In this document: piece after piece, positions 1 through 8,575 of the stretch
Numbering within the stretch: the stretch's first letter is position 1
How the letters are laid out: every line of letters starts with the position of its first letter
Assembly: GCA_022827265.1 (NCBI GenBank)
Contig: JAJDTF010000091.1
Coordinates: 1 to 64,000, forward strand
Source of the DNA: Acidimicrobiia bacterium
Lineage (GTDB): Bacteria > Actinomycetota > Acidimicrobiia > Acidimicrobiales > Poriferisodalaceae
Direction of reading: 5' to 3'
Length of the DNA: 64,000 nucleotides
Program-made: the position numbers and the translations under genes
Notes under the pieces: model-generated
Seen by the model: only the letters and a program-made list of their open reading frames with translations
The model's database searches: none
What the model was told of the DNA's origin: nothing

Positions 1-141
1 CACGCCCCGCGCCTCGTCCAGCCGGTCGACGAGGTCTTCGATCTCGGCGTTGCCGTCGACCCTCGACGCAGTCAGCGAGACGGTGATGCCGCCGCCGGTC
101 CGGAACTGCGTCTCGCCCGTCTTCGTCTGTTCAGGGCTCAT
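1..141 (-). CDS. Anthranilate synthase (fused TrpE(G)-like), N-terminal fragment
   Basis: Only the first 47 codons are inside the window; the gene continues past base 1. The ATG is at 141. The fragment has a GGITVS segment followed by LVDRLDEARGV. This order resembles the start of the long fused TrpE-TrpG anthranilate synthases, in which a 'GG-I-V' strand is followed by a 'V-D-LD-RRG' helix ahead of the chorismate-binding domain. If so, it would make anthranilate from chorismate and glutamine in the cytoplasm. No catalytic residue lies in this fragment, so the call rests on N-terminal resemblance only. Another chorismate-utilising enzyme, or an unrelated protein, is possible. Confidence 0.45.
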   Translation of the reverse strand, partial: MSPEQTKTGETQFRTGGGITVSLTASRVDGNAEIEDLVDRLDEARGV

Positions 142-169
142 GGGTCCAAGCTGGCTCAGGGTCGCACGA

Positions 170-628
170 TCACAGATACAGGCCGGTGCTGCCGGGTTCG
201 ATGCGTGGTGCAGCGATGGCGTGCACGTCGCGCTCGCGCAGGATCAGGAAATCGTCGCCGTGCACCTCGACCTCGTGGCGATCCTCGGGGCTGAACAGCA
301 CCCGATCCCCCTCCTGGGCGGTCCGCACGTTCGGCCCTGCGCCGATGACCTCGCCCCACACGAGGCGCTTGTTCTGCTGAGCGGTCGCAGGAATCAGAAT
401 CCCGCCGCTGGTGCGCCGTTCCGAGCCGTCGTTGGGGAGCCGCACGAGCAGCCGATCGTGCAGCATCTTGATGGGCCGACGCTCGCCGTCGGAGTCGGGC
501 GGGGCGGACGGCTTCGGCTTGCTGGCAGCGGGCTTCGGACGACTGCTGGACTTCGAGCTCTTCGAGGGACGAGCGGGTTTCGTCGCCGAAGCGGCGCCGT
601 GCTCGTTGTTGGTCTCGGGAGCGCTCAC
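170..628 (-). CDS. GroES-domain (Cpn10-like) protein with basic N-terminal tail
   Basis: The C-terminal two thirds match the co-chaperonin 10 fold: PIKMLHDRLLVR, then the mobile-loop region SGGILIPATAQ, then GEVIGAGPN, GDRVLFSPED and a closing DDFLILRERDVHAI. From the GTG at 628 the protein is 152 residues, against about 95-100 for an ordinary GroES. The extra ~50 N-terminal residues are rich in Lys, Ser, Pro and Ala and look disordered. No groEL is next to it, so this is probably a paralogue rather than the main co-chaperonin. The GTG at 628 was chosen because a TACCGT hexamer lies 7 nt upstream; an in-frame GTG at 637 is the alternative. Confidence 0.8.
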   Translation of the reverse strand: MSAPETNNEHGAASATKPARPSKSSKSSSRPKPAASKPKPSAPPDSDGERRPIKMLHDRLLVRLPNDGSERRTSGGILIPATAQQNKRLVWGEVIGAGPNVRTAQEGDRVLFSPEDRHEVEVHGDDFLILRERDVHAIAAPRIEPGSTGLYL

Positions 629-635
629 CGCCCGC

Positions 636-641
636 ACGGTA
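636..641 (-). promoter_or_regulatory. -10 hexamer of the GroES-like gene
   Basis: TACCGT on the minus strand, 7 nt before the GTG at 628, with no ribosome binding site in between. It fits a leaderless transcript. Confidence 0.5.
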
Positions 642-731
642 CCGTTCACCGGCGTGAATGACGCAGAGAATTCGCAGCGGCCGCCCGCTCCCGGGCCGCC
701 ATTTGAGGTCGAGGCGTTCGCGGTCACCGCA

Positions 732-1397
732 GTGACTTCGGATGGCATCGAGCTCGAGGCCGAAGCTGCCTGGCCCGGCTCGACGGGGCCTGAGGGAGCT
801 GGGGCCGATGGCAGCGATACCGCCGGCACTGCCGCAGCAGTGGCTGTGCTGTCCCACCCGCACCCGCTCTACGGCGGGGACATGTGGAATCCGCTCGTCG
901 ATCACCTCTTCAGGGCGCTGCCCGCGAGCGGCATCGCAACGCTTCGCTACAACTTCCGGGGCACCGGCCGTTCCGGCGGCAGCCACGACGACGGGAAGGC
1001 CGAGCGGCTCGACGCCAAGGCGGCATTCGAAGCGGCCGTGCACCTCGCGGCAGACCGCTCACCCACCGCTGACCCGCCGCCGGTCGTCTCTGCCGGCTGG
1101 TCGTTCGGCGGCGATGTCTCGCTGGCGGCCGGCCACGACAGCTTGGCGGCATGGATCGGGATCGCTGCGCCCTTGCGGATCGTCGACCCGGCGTCGATGG
1201 GCGCCGCTACCGATCCTCGGCCCAAGCTGCTGCTCGTGCCCGAGCACGACCAGTTCCGCTCCCCCGCAGAGGCATCCGAGATCACCGAGGGCTGGGCCAA
1301 CACCCAGCTCGAGGTGATCTCAGGCGGCGATCACTTTCTCATGGGCCACGCACGAGCAGTGGCAGAACGAATCGTCTCGTTCGTCGGCGATCTATAG
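732..1397 (+). CDS. Alpha/beta hydrolase
   Basis: A serine hydrolase of about 221 residues. The N-terminal strand LSHPHPLYGGD is typical of the dienelactone-hydrolase/KANL3-like branch. It is followed by YNFRGTGRSGG (oxyanion region), the nucleophile elbow GWSFGG (Ser), the acid in VPEHDQF (Asp) and the base in GGDHFL (His), so the catalytic triad is complete. The substrate cannot be told from sequence. The gene is divergent from the GroES-like gene. The GTG at 732 was chosen because it leaves about 100 bp for divergent promoters; a GTG at 654 would add 26 residues with no conserved feature. Confidence 0.82.
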   Translation: MTSDGIELEAEAAWPGSTGPEGAGADGSDTAGTAAAVAVLSHPHPLYGGDMWNPLVDHLFRALPASGIATLRYNFRGTGRSGGSHDDGKAERLDAKAAFEAAVHLAADRSPTADPPPVVSAGWSFGGDVSLAAGHDSLAAWIGIAAPLRIVDPASMGAATDPRPKLLLVPEHDQFRSPAEASEITEGWANTQLEVISGGDHFLMGHARAVAERIVSFVGDL

Positions 1398-1437
1398 CGA
1401 CGCGAACGGAGGACTTGAGCCGCTAGGCACCGATGCC

Positions 1438-1527
1438 ATAGCGGAGGAGGCGGCAGGAGACTCTGCGACGTTGCGACCTGCTGGATCGCGGGAGCAGAGG
1501 GTCATGCCGCCTCCGCAGCGGGCACAC
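1438..1527 (+). repeat. Dispersed repeat A, copy 1
   Basis: About 90 bp, nearly identical in its core to 52151-52240 in the same orientation. The shared core runs from GGAGACTCTGCGACGTTGCG through CGGGAGCAGAGG. Both copies end in a G+C-rich inverted repeat (here GCCGCCTCCGCAGCGGGC). It lies between the convergent hydrolase and acyl-CoA ligase genes, so it may double as a bidirectional terminator. Confidence 0.85.
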
Positions 1528-1540
1528 CTCACCGCGCATC

Positions 1541-3097
1541 TCACACGATGCGCGAGGCACGGTCGCCCCAGTACTCGTCCCGCAGGATGCGCTTGTAGAG
1601 CTTGCCGGTGGGATGGCGGGGCAGCTCGTCGCGGAAGTCGACCGAGCGGGGCACCTTGTAGTTCGCGAGATGCTCCCGGCAGTACCCCAGCAGCTCGGTC
1701 GCCAATGCGTCGCCGACCTCCACGCCTGCCATGGGCTGCACCACCGCCTTCACTTCCTCGCCGAAGTCCTCGTTGGGAACACCGAATACCGCTGCGTCGG
1801 CCACCTTCGGGTGCAGCACCAAGCAGTCCTCGATCTCCTGGGGGTAGATATTCACCCCGCCCGAGATGATCATGAAGGCCTTGCGGTCGGTCAGGTACAG
1901 GTAGCCGTCGTCGTCGACACGCCCGACATCGCCCAGCGTCGACCACAGCTCGTTGGCGGCGTGCCGCGATTCGGCGGTCTTCGCGGGGTCGTTGTGGTAC
2001 TCGAAGGCCGGCACCTCACGCTCGAAGTAGATGGTGCCTGCCTCGCCGACCGGCAGCTCGTTGCCCTCGTCGTCGCAGATGTGGATGACCCCGATGAGCG
2101 GCTTGCCCACCGTGCCGGGCCGCTCGAGCCATTCGTCCGAGTTCACGTAGCAGAAGCCGTTCAGCTCGGTGCCGGCGTAGTACTCGTGCAGGATCGGACC
2201 CCACCAGGAGATCATCTGCTGCTTCACTTCGACGGGGCACGGCGCCGCTGCGTGCACGGCGACCTGGTGGCTGGAGAGGTCGTGCTGCGTGCGGGCCTCC
2301 TCGGGCAGCTTCAGCATGCGGCTGAACATCGTGGGCACCCACTGGCTGTGCGTGATGCGGTAGCGCTCGATGTACGACAGCGCCTCAGCGCCGTCGAAGC
2401 GGTCCATGACCACCGCTGTGCCGCCGACCGATTGCGTGCCGGTCGTGAACGACAGGGGCGCAGAGTGGTAGAGCGGCGCAGGCGAGAGATAGCGAGTGCC
2501 TTCGCCGAATCCGAAGACGCCGCCCAGCAGTCCGGCGCCGAGCAGATCGGGGTCGGTGATCGACGTTCCGTCCAGCGGACGCATGATGCCCTTGGGGCGG
2601 CCCGTAGTGCCGGAGCTGTACAGCATCGCCGACCCCCGCGGCTGTTCAGCCAGCGGTTCGGCGGGATAGGCCGCGATGGCATCTTCGAACGGGTCGAATC
2701 CATCGGCGGCATCGTCGAACATCAGCCGGACGTCGCATTCGCCGATGAGCGGCAGCATCTCGGTCGCCGCATCGATGACCGCAGGCGACGCCACGAGCAC
2801 TCGGGCCCCGCAGTCGTTGACGATGTACGCCGCCTCGTCGGCCGTCAGGTAGCGGTTGACCGTGGTGAAGTACAGGCCGCTGCGCATGGCCGCCCAGTAG
2901 GCATCGAAGTAGCCGATGTTGTTGTCGGCGAAGATCGCCACGTGATCGCCCGGCCGCAGGCCTGCCGCCCACATGAGCTGCGCGAACTGACAGCTGCGGG
3001 CCTCGAGCTCGCCGAACGTCCGGGTGTGGCCGTCGCGGGCCATGATCACCGCTGGACGGTCAGGGTCGGTCGCCGAGTACGTGCCGGGATAGCTCAT
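1541..3097 (-). CDS. AMP-dependent acyl-CoA synthetase/ligase (FadD-like)
   Basis: An ANL-superfamily adenylating enzyme of 518 residues that would activate a carboxylic acid with ATP and CoA. Motifs in order: A3 phosphate loop YSSGTTGRPKG, A5 region HEYYAGTELNG, A7/A8 LGDVGRVDDDGYLYLTDRKAF with ISGGVNIYPQEIE, and A10 HPTGKLYKRIL with the catalytic Lys. The YYAGTE element and fairly short N-terminus fit the medium/long-chain fatty acid or aromatic acid ligase group. The ATG at 3097 (MSYPGTYS) has a TAGCTT hexamer 7 nt upstream. It follows the his operon on the same strand with a 70-bp gap, so it may have its own promoter. Substrate unknown. Confidence 0.93.
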   Translation of the reverse strand: MSYPGTYSATDPDRPAVIMARDGHTRTFGELEARSCQFAQLMWAAGLRPGDHVAIFADNNIGYFDAYWAAMRSGLYFTTVNRYLTADEAAYIVNDCGARVLVASPAVIDAATEMLPLIGECDVRLMFDDAADGFDPFEDAIAAYPAEPLAEQPRGSAMLYSSGTTGRPKGIMRPLDGTSITDPDLLGAGLLGGVFGFGEGTRYLSPAPLYHSAPLSFTTGTQSVGGTAVVMDRFDGAEALSYIERYRITHSQWVPTMFSRMLKLPEEARTQHDLSSHQVAVHAAAPCPVEVKQQMISWWGPILHEYYAGTELNGFCYVNSDEWLERPGTVGKPLIGVIHICDDEGNELPVGEAGTIYFEREVPAFEYHNDPAKTAESRHAANELWSTLGDVGRVDDDGYLYLTDRKAFMIISGGVNIYPQEIEDCLVLHPKVADAAVFGVPNEDFGEEVKAVVQPMAGVEVGDALATELLGYCREHLANYKVPRSVDFRDELPRHPTGKLYKRILRDEYWGDRASRIV

Positions 3098-3104
3098 GGC
3101 GGGG

Positions 3105-3110
3105 AAGCTA
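3105..3110 (-). promoter_or_regulatory. -10 hexamer of the acyl-CoA ligase gene
   Basis: TAGCTT on the minus strand, 7 nt before the ATG at 3097. It suggests the ligase is transcribed independently of hisF upstream. Confidence 0.45.
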
Positions 3111-3167
3111 GCGGGCGCCTTCGAGCAGGACTGAAACCGTCTAGCGGCGCCCGAACCCGGCAATCAA

Positions 3168-3950
3168 TCAGGCAGTGGGCGGGCGGACGGCCACGCCTGC
3201 GTCGAGCAGTGCTCGCTTTGCGTCGGCAATCGTGTGCTCGCCGAAGTGGAAGATTGAGGCCGCGAGCACGGCATCGGCGTTGGCGATGAGGGCGCCATCC
3301 ACCAAGTGCTGCAACGTGCCCGCCCCCCCGCTGGCCACCACAGGCATCTCCACTGCGTCGACGACTGCCCGTGTGAGCTCGAGGTCGAAGCCAGCCTTGG
3401 TGCCGTCGGCGTCCATGGAGTTCAGCAGGATCTCGCCGACGCCCAGCTCAGCCACTTGGCGCACCCAGCCGAGCGCGTCGATGCCGGTGTCTTCCCGGCC
3501 GCCCTTGACGTAGACGTTCCAGCTTGTGCTGCCATCAGCGCCGGCGCCGTTCGATTTCGCGTCGACCGACACCACGACGCACTGGGTGCCGAACTCGTCG
3601 GCGATCTCGCGCACCAGCTCTGGGCGGGCAACCGCAGCCGAGCCCACCGACACCTTGTCGGCTCCGGCCCGCAGCAGCGCCCGGGCGTCGTCGACCGAGC
3701 GGATTCCCCCGCCGATCGTGAACGGAATGAAGACCTCCTCGGCGGTGTGACGGGCAAGCTCGATGATCGTGTCGCGGTCGTGCGCGGACGCCGTGATGTC
3801 GAGGAATACGATCTCATCGGCGCCTTGGCGGTCGTACGCAGCCGCCAGCTCGACCGGGTCGCCGGCGTCGCGCAGCCCGACAAAGTTGACCCCCTTGACG
3901 ACCCGCCCGTCGTCCACGTCGAGGCACGGGATGACCCGCACGGTCTTCAT
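3168..3950 (-). CDS. hisF: Imidazole glycerol phosphate synthase, cyclase subunit HisF
   Basis: 260 residues, the usual HisF length. Together with HisH it turns PRFAR and glutamine-derived ammonia into imidazole glycerol phosphate and AICAR. The N-terminus [20 protein letters not shown] carries catalytic Asp11. The second acid is in VVSVDAKS. Phosphate-binding GGGIRS and ASGGAG loops are present, as in other (beta-alpha)8 barrels of the HisA/HisF family. It is the last his gene on this strand, 31 bp after hisA, in the order hisD-C-B-H-A-F. No hisG, hisI or hisE is in the window. Confidence 0.98.
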   Translation of the reverse strand: MKTVRVIPCLDVDDGRVVKGVNFVGLRDAGDPVELAAAYDRQGADEIVFLDITASAHDRDTIIELARHTAEEVFIPFTIGGGIRSVDDARALLRAGADKVSVGSAAVARPELVREIADEFGTQCVVVSVDAKSNGAGADGSTSWNVYVKGGREDTGIDALGWVRQVAELGVGEILLNSMDADGTKAGFDLELTRAVVDAVEMPVVASGGAGTLQHLVDGALIANADAVLAASIFHFGEHTIADAKRALLDAGVAVRPPTA

Positions 3951-3981
3951 GTCGGCTCAGCCTCTCGTGCGGGTGCCCCGG

Positions 3982-4794
3982 TCACTGGCCCAGCCCCGGG
4001 CCGGGCTCGTCTACCGCTGCACTGCCGCGGGCCACCACCACCGCGGCGACGGGCGAGATCACGCCGTCATGGAGGGCCTTGCCCACGATGGCCCCAGCGA
4101 GCGTGTGCCCGTGCGGCGAGCGCAGGTCGCGCAGGTCGGCGATGTCAGCGAGGCAGCCCACCCCGCCGCTGGCGATCACCGACATCGCCGGAGGCCGCTG
4201 GGGCGCGTCCAGCACGTCCCGCAGCCCGGCCAGGTCACTCCCTCCGCCCATGCCGTCGTGGGCGATCTGCGTCACGATCACCGCTTCGGCACCGCTGCCG
4301 GCCAGCCGGGCGATGGCATCGCCGAGACTGACCCCGCTCTGGTGTTCCCAGCCCCGGGTGGCCACCTCGGTGCCCCGCACATCGAGACCCACTGCGATGC
4401 GGTGACCGGCGGAGGTCAATTCCCCCACGAGATTGGGGTTCTCGATCGCAGCGGTGCCCACCACGCATCGGGCGACTCCCGCGTCGTACAGGGCTTCGGC
4501 GCGCTCACGGCTGCGCACGCCGCCGCCGACCTGCACGTGCACACCGGCGTCGCCCACCGCGGCCACGACCGACCGGATCACGGCCCGGTTCTGCGGCTGC
4601 GGCTCACCCGTGCGAGCAGCGTCGAGATCGACCATGTGGATCCAGCGGGTGCCCGCCTCTGCGAACTCGTGCGCCACCTCGACCGGGTTGGCGTCATAGC
4701 GCACCTCGCGGTCGTAGTCGCCCTGCACCAGGCGCACGCAGCGCCCGCCTCGCAGGTCGATCGCGGGATACAGATCGAAGCTCACCGGCGGCAT
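3982..4794 (-). CDS. hisA: ProFAR isomerase HisA
   Basis: A (beta-alpha)8-barrel isomerase that converts ProFAR to PRFAR in histidine synthesis. From the ATG at 4794 (MPPVSFDLYPAIDLRGG) it is 270 residues. Visible motifs are YPAIDLRGGRCVRLVQGDY (catalytic Asp in AIDLRGG), the VQVGGGVRS phosphate loop, VGLDVRG (second Asp region) and ASGGVG. The first 13 bases overlap the end of hisH, which argues for translational coupling. In some actinobacteria HisA is the bifunctional PriA, also used for tryptophan. The sequence alone does not decide which applies here. Confidence 0.97.
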   Translation of the reverse strand: MPPVSFDLYPAIDLRGGRCVRLVQGDYDREVRYDANPVEVAHEFAEAGTRWIHMVDLDAARTGEPQPQNRAVIRSVVAAVGDAGVHVQVGGGVRSRERAEALYDAGVARCVVGTAAIENPNLVGELTSAGHRIAVGLDVRGTEVATRGWEHQSGVSLGDAIARLAGSGAEAVIVTQIAHDGMGGGSDLAGLRDVLDAPQRPPAMSVIASGGVGCLADIADLRDLRSPHGHTLAGAIVGKALHDGVISPVAAVVVARGSAAVDEPGPGLGQ

Positions 4795-5423
4795 TTGTCG
4801 GCCCTCACTGCGGCGAGGAAGTTCTGTGCCAGCCGCTTGCCGGCATCGCCGGATTTCTCCGGATGGAACTGTGTGGCCCACAGCCGGCCGCGCTCGACAA
4901 CGGCGGTGATCGGCGTGGGGTAGTCGCAGGTCGCCGCCACGAGGCCGTCGTCGGTATCGGGGGCGTAGCTGTGGACGAAGTACATCCAGGCGCCGTCGGT
5001 CAGTCCGGCCAGCAGCGGGCAGCTCGGCCGCTGCACATCGAGCCGGTTCCACTGCATCTGCGGGCGCACGATGCCGTCGGGCAGCAGTCGCACCGTGCCG
5101 GGCATCACGCCCATGCCCGGAACGCCCGGCGCCTCCTCGGATGCCTCGAACAGCATCTGCATGCCCACGCAGATGCCGAGGAACGGCAGCCCGCTCTCGA
5201 TGGCATCGAGCGCAGGCGGTTCGAGGCCCGTCGCCCGCAGCTGATCCATGCAGGTGCCGAAATGCCCCACGCCTGGCAGCACGACACCGGCGGCGTCGGC
5301 GATCAGCCCGGCGTCGGCAGTCAAGCGGGCGTCGGCGCCGACCCGTTCGAGCGCCTTCTGCGCCGACCGCAGGTTGCCGATGCCGTAGTCGAGGACCGCT
5401 ACGAGAGGACGATCGCCATTCAC
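4782..5423 (-). CDS. hisH: Imidazole glycerol phosphate synthase, glutaminase subunit HisH
   Basis: A class I glutamine amidotransferase of 213 residues that feeds ammonia to HisF. The triad is visible: Cys85 in LGICVGMQM, then His187 and Glu189 in QFHPEKSG. The N-terminus VAVLDYGIGNLRS is characteristic. It starts 10 bp after hisB and its end overlaps the hisA start, in keeping with a single his transcript. Confidence 0.98.
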   Translation of the reverse strand: MNGDRPLVAVLDYGIGNLRSAQKALERVGADARLTADAGLIADAAGVVLPGVGHFGTCMDQLRATGLEPPALDAIESGLPFLGICVGMQMLFEASEEAPGVPGMGVMPGTVRLLPDGIVRPQMQWNRLDVQRPSCPLLAGLTDGAWMYFVHSYAPDTDDGLVAATCDYPTPITAVVERGRLWATQFHPEKSGDAGKRLAQNFLAAVRADKCRR

Positions 5424-5433
5424 ATGACGTCCT

Positions 5434-6042
5434 TCACAGGACGCCCTTGGTGGAGGGCAGCACGTCGTCGGCGACGCGGATGGCGTCGTAGAAGGCGCGT
5501 GCCGCTCCCTTGAAGCTGGCCTCGATGATGTGGTGGGTGTTGCGGCCGCGCAGCATCACCAAGTGCAAGGTGATGCCCGCGGACATCACGAGTCCACGCC
5601 AGAACTCCTCACAGAGCTGGGGGTCGAAGGGCGGATCGCCCAGGATCTTCTCGCCGGGCGGCTCGATGTCGTAGTGCAGGAACGGCCGGCCCGACAGGTC
5701 GAGCACCACTTCGACGGCCGCCTCATCGAGCGGCACCACATAGGACGCAAAGCGGCGCACACCGGCCTTGTCGCCCCAGGCCTGCCGCATTGCCTCGCCG
5801 AGCGCGATGCCGGTGTCCTCGACGGTGTGGTGCGCGTCGATCTCGAGATCGCCGACGGTGCGCAGCTGCAGATCGAAGCGGGCGTGCTTGGCGAGCTGGG
5901 CGACCATGTGGTCGAAGAACGGCAGGCCGGTCGAGATGTCGTTCTGGCCGCTGCCGTCGAGGTCGAGCGTGAGGTCGATCTGGGTTTCCTTGGTGTTGCG
6001 CTGCACGGTGCTGGCGCGTTGGAGTACGGGTCGAGCAGTCAT
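5434..6042 (-). CDS. hisB: Imidazoleglycerol-phosphate dehydratase HisB
   Basis: A manganese enzyme of about 202 residues that dehydrates imidazole glycerol phosphate to imidazole acetol phosphate. The metal-binding motifs are present: FFDHM, DAHHTVED and, near the C-terminus, NTHHIIE. It is monofunctional, without the histidinol-phosphatase domain of the enterobacterial protein. The ATG at 6042 (MTARPVLQRAS) was chosen over an upstream ATG at 6075 because family similarity begins there. The 81-bp gap after hisC is the largest inside the operon before hisF. Confidence 0.97.
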   Translation of the reverse strand: MTARPVLQRASTVQRNTKETQIDLTLDLDGSGQNDISTGLPFFDHMVAQLAKHARFDLQLRTVGDLEIDAHHTVEDTGIALGEAMRQAWGDKAGVRRFASYVVPLDEAAVEVVLDLSGRPFLHYDIEPPGEKILGDPPFDPQLCEEFWRGLVMSAGITLHLVMLRGRNTHHIIEASFKGAARAFYDAIRVADDVLPSTKGVL

Positions 6043-6123
6043 GGTGCACTCTCTGGGTGTTGCAGATTCGGCCACATCAGCCTGCGGCCCCGACGCAGGT
6101 TTCGCACCCTCGCCATCGCACGT

Positions 6124-7197
6124 TCACGAGACAATCTCAGCCAGCGCCTCAAGGAAGCGATCATTCTCGGGCGGGGTTCCCACCGTCACACGCAGGCAAT
6201 CGGCCAGGCGGGGCCACCCCGAGCAATTCCGCACGAGCACCGATCGGTCCACGAGCGCCTGCCAGGTGCCGTCGCCGCTGTGCCCGCTGGGAGTCGTGCG
6301 GAACAGGATGAAGTTGGACTGCGAGGGCCAGACGTCGAGGCCCATCCCGCTCAGCGCGGCTTCGATCCGCTCTCGCTCGGACACGATCGCGGCGATCCGC
6401 TGTTCCATGTCATCGGTGAAGCGCAAGGCCACCCGTCCGGCGATCTGCTTGAAGGTGTCGACGTGGTACGGCAGCACCACCTTCTCGAACTCTGCGGCCA
6501 TGCCCGCCGGAATGACGGCGTAGCCCAGCCGCGCCCCGGCCATCGCCCACGTCTTCGAGTAGGTACGCGTGACGACCAGGTTGTCGGGTCCGCCGACGCT
6601 GTCGCACAGATCGATCGCGCTCCAGTCGGCGAACTGCCCGTAGGCCTCGTCGACGACGACGAGGCCGGGTGCGATCTCCAGCGCGCGCTGGAGCACTTCG
6701 AGGCGCTCGGGCGTGCCGGTGGGATTGTTGGGCGAGCACAGGAACACGATCGAGGGCTGGTGCCGCTGGACGATGCGCTCCAGCTCACACACGCTGACGC
6801 TGCCGTCGGCCTGGCGCTCGCCCTCGACGACGGCGCATTGGGTGCTGCGGGCAATCTGGCCGTACATCGCATAGGTGGGCTCGAAGGTGGCCACGCTGCG
6901 ACCTGCCCCTCCGTAGGTGAGGCACAGCGTCTGCAGCACTTCGTTGGAGCCGTTGGCCACGAAGATCCGCTCCGCATCGGTGCCGGCCAGCTTGGCAAGA
7001 TCGGCTCGCAAGGCAGCGGCCGTACGGTCCGGGTAGCGGTGCCATTCGACCATGTGCAGCTCGGCAGCGAGGGCGTCGGCGAATTCCGGCGGCGGGCCCA
7101 CGGGCGCCTCATTGGTGTTGAGCCGCACCTCCACGTCGATCTGCGGCGAGTGGTATCCGTCGAGCAGGCGCAGATCGTCGCGCACTCGCGGCTTCAC
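6124..7197 (-). CDS. hisC: Histidinol-phosphate aminotransferase HisC
   Basis: A PLP enzyme of fold type I, 357 residues. It transaminates imidazole acetol phosphate with glutamate. Visible are RLNTNEAPVGPPP at the N-terminus, FLCSPNNPTGT, VVDEAYGQF (Asp and Tyr touching PLP) and TYSKTWAMAGARLGY with Schiff-base Lys215. The GTG at 7197 forms a GTGA overlap with the hisD stop, which is the reason for preferring it over in-frame starts further upstream. Confidence 0.96.
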   Translation of the reverse strand: MKPRVRDDLRLLDGYHSPQIDVEVRLNTNEAPVGPPPEFADALAAELHMVEWHRYPDRTAAALRADLAKLAGTDAERIFVANGSNEVLQTLCLTYGGAGRSVATFEPTYAMYGQIARSTQCAVVEGERQADGSVSVCELERIVQRHQPSIVFLCSPNNPTGTPERLEVLQRALEIAPGLVVVDEAYGQFADWSAIDLCDSVGGPDNLVVTRTYSKTWAMAGARLGYAVIPAGMAAEFEKVVLPYHVDTFKQIAGRVALRFTDDMEQRIAAIVSERERIEAALSGMGLDVWPSQSNFILFRTTPSGHSGDGTWQALVDRSVLVRNCSGWPRLADCLRVTVGTPPENDRFLEALAEIVS

Positions 7198-8531
7198 GGC
7201 CGTACTCCCGAGGTTGACCACTCCTTGCGGCGCGACACCGAGGCGGCGTGCGCCCACAGGCCCTCGGCCTCAGCTAGCTCAGCCACCGCCGGTGCAAGCT
7301 GATCGAACCCGGCTTCGGACACGTCCACAACGTGCATGCGCTTGGTGAAGTCGTCGGTGGTAAGCGCTCCGGCGAATCGGGCCGTGCCGGCCGTAGGCAG
7401 CACGTGAGACGGCCCCGCCACGTAGTCACCGACTGATGCGGGTGCCCAGGGCCCGATGAAGACCGCACCAGCATGACGGATGCTGCCCACGAGCTCTTCG
7501 GCACCCTCGCACATGAGTTGGAGGTGCTCGGGTGCGACGAAGTTGGCGACCTCGGCGGCCTGCGGCGGCCCGTCCACGAGACACACGAACCCGTCAGCCT
7601 CCAGCGTGGCCAGGGTCTCCTCCCGGCGGGGCGACAGGTCGACGATCTGGCCGATGGCTTCGCAAACGGCATCGGCGCACCCGTCATCCCACGTGACCAG
7701 CCAGGCGCGCCCGCCGGGGCCATGCTCGGCTTGCAGCACCACATCGGTTGCGGCCGCTGCCGACGGGCAGGTCGCGTCGGCGATCACCACGATCTCCGAC
7801 GGTCCGGCGAACGCCGAGGCCACGCCCACGTCACCGGCCACGAGCTGCTTGGCGGTGGCCACCCAGGCATTTCCGGGACCCGCCACGACGTCAGCGGGCC
7901 GGATCGTTTCGGTGCCGTAGGCGAGCGCGGCGACAGCCTGCACGCCGCCCACCCGGTGCACCTCAGTAACTCCGCACAGGTGCGCTGCCGCCAGCACCGG
8001 TGCGGCGAGGTCGCCGTCGGGACCGGGCGGCGAGCAGAGCACGATGTCGTCGACGCCGGCAGCGCGGGCAACCAGCACGGTCATCAGCACGGTGGACGGG
8101 TAGGCAGCCAGGCCACCGGGCACGTAGATGCCAGCCCGATCCACCGGCTGGCTGACCGAACGCACGGTGACGCCATCGCGCTCGTACGTGTGACCGGCGG
8201 CGGCCTCGGCCTGGTGAAACTCCAAGATGCGCCGGTGGGCGGTTTCCATCGCCGAGCGCAGGTCAGGCGACAGGCTCTCCCACGCTGCAGACATCTCCGC
8301 AGCCGGCACCAGCGTGTCGGCAACATCGACGCCATCGAAGCGAGCCGTCAGCTCCCGCACAGCCGCGTCGCCGCCGTCGCGAACCTCGTCAATCAGCCGA
8401 CGGACTGCGTCATGCGACACCGCATGGCCCGCCTGCGGGCGCGGCAACAGGTCAGTCAGGTCATTGCTCCGACCTCGCAGATCCAGCCGCTCCAGCACCG
8501 CGCTGAGGGTACCTGCGCCCTGGTTCGCCAC
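7194..8531 (-). CDS. hisD: Histidinol dehydrogenase HisD
   Basis: A zinc, NAD-dependent enzyme that oxidises L-histidinol to histidine in two steps. About 445 residues. Motifs include the NAD-binding GPGNAWVATAKQLVAG, FAGPSEIVVIAD, LQAEHGPGG with the Gln and His zinc ligands, and FVAPEHLQL with another His. It is the first gene of the his operon (D-C-B-H-A-F). The GTG at 8531 gives the full length; a GTG at 8498 would remove eleven poorly conserved residues. Neither has a convincing ribosome binding site. Confidence 0.96.
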   Translation of the reverse strand: MANQGAGTLSAVLERLDLRGRSNDLTDLLPRPQAGHAVSHDAVRRLIDEVRDGGDAAVRELTARFDGVDVADTLVPAAEMSAAWESLSPDLRSAMETAHRRILEFHQAEAAAGHTYERDGVTVRSVSQPVDRAGIYVPGGLAAYPSTVLMTVLVARAAGVDDIVLCSPPGPDGDLAAPVLAAAHLCGVTEVHRVGGVQAVAALAYGTETIRPADVVAGPGNAWVATAKQLVAGDVGVASAFAGPSEIVVIADATCPSAAAATDVVLQAEHGPGGRAWLVTWDDGCADAVCEAIGQIVDLSPRREETLATLEADGFVCLVDGPPQAAEVANFVAPEHLQLMCEGAEELVGSIRHAGAVFIGPWAPASVGDYVAGPSHVLPTAGTARFAGALTTDDFTKRMHVVDVSEAGFDQLAPAVAELAEAEGLWAHAASVSRRKEWSTSGVRP

Positions 8532-8562
8532 TGTTGTGATTTTGGGCGGCCTGAGCGATGGC

Positions 8563-8568
8563 TAGCGT
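8563..8568 (+). promoter_or_regulatory. -10 hexamer of the 62-residue gene
   Basis: TAGCGT, 7 nt before the GTG at 8576. It decides this start over an ATG at 8558 that would overlap the hexamer. Confidence 0.4.
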
Positions 8569-8575
8569 GCCGCGG

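Noticed and set aside
1613-3289. A long open frame on the plus strand opposite the acyl-CoA ligase gene.
   Set aside because: It is antisense to a gene with clear motifs and comes from the third-position G+C bias. Similar long antisense frames opposite hisC-hisB, modC, the DMFase gene, the monooxygenase gene and the amidohydrolase gene were also dropped.
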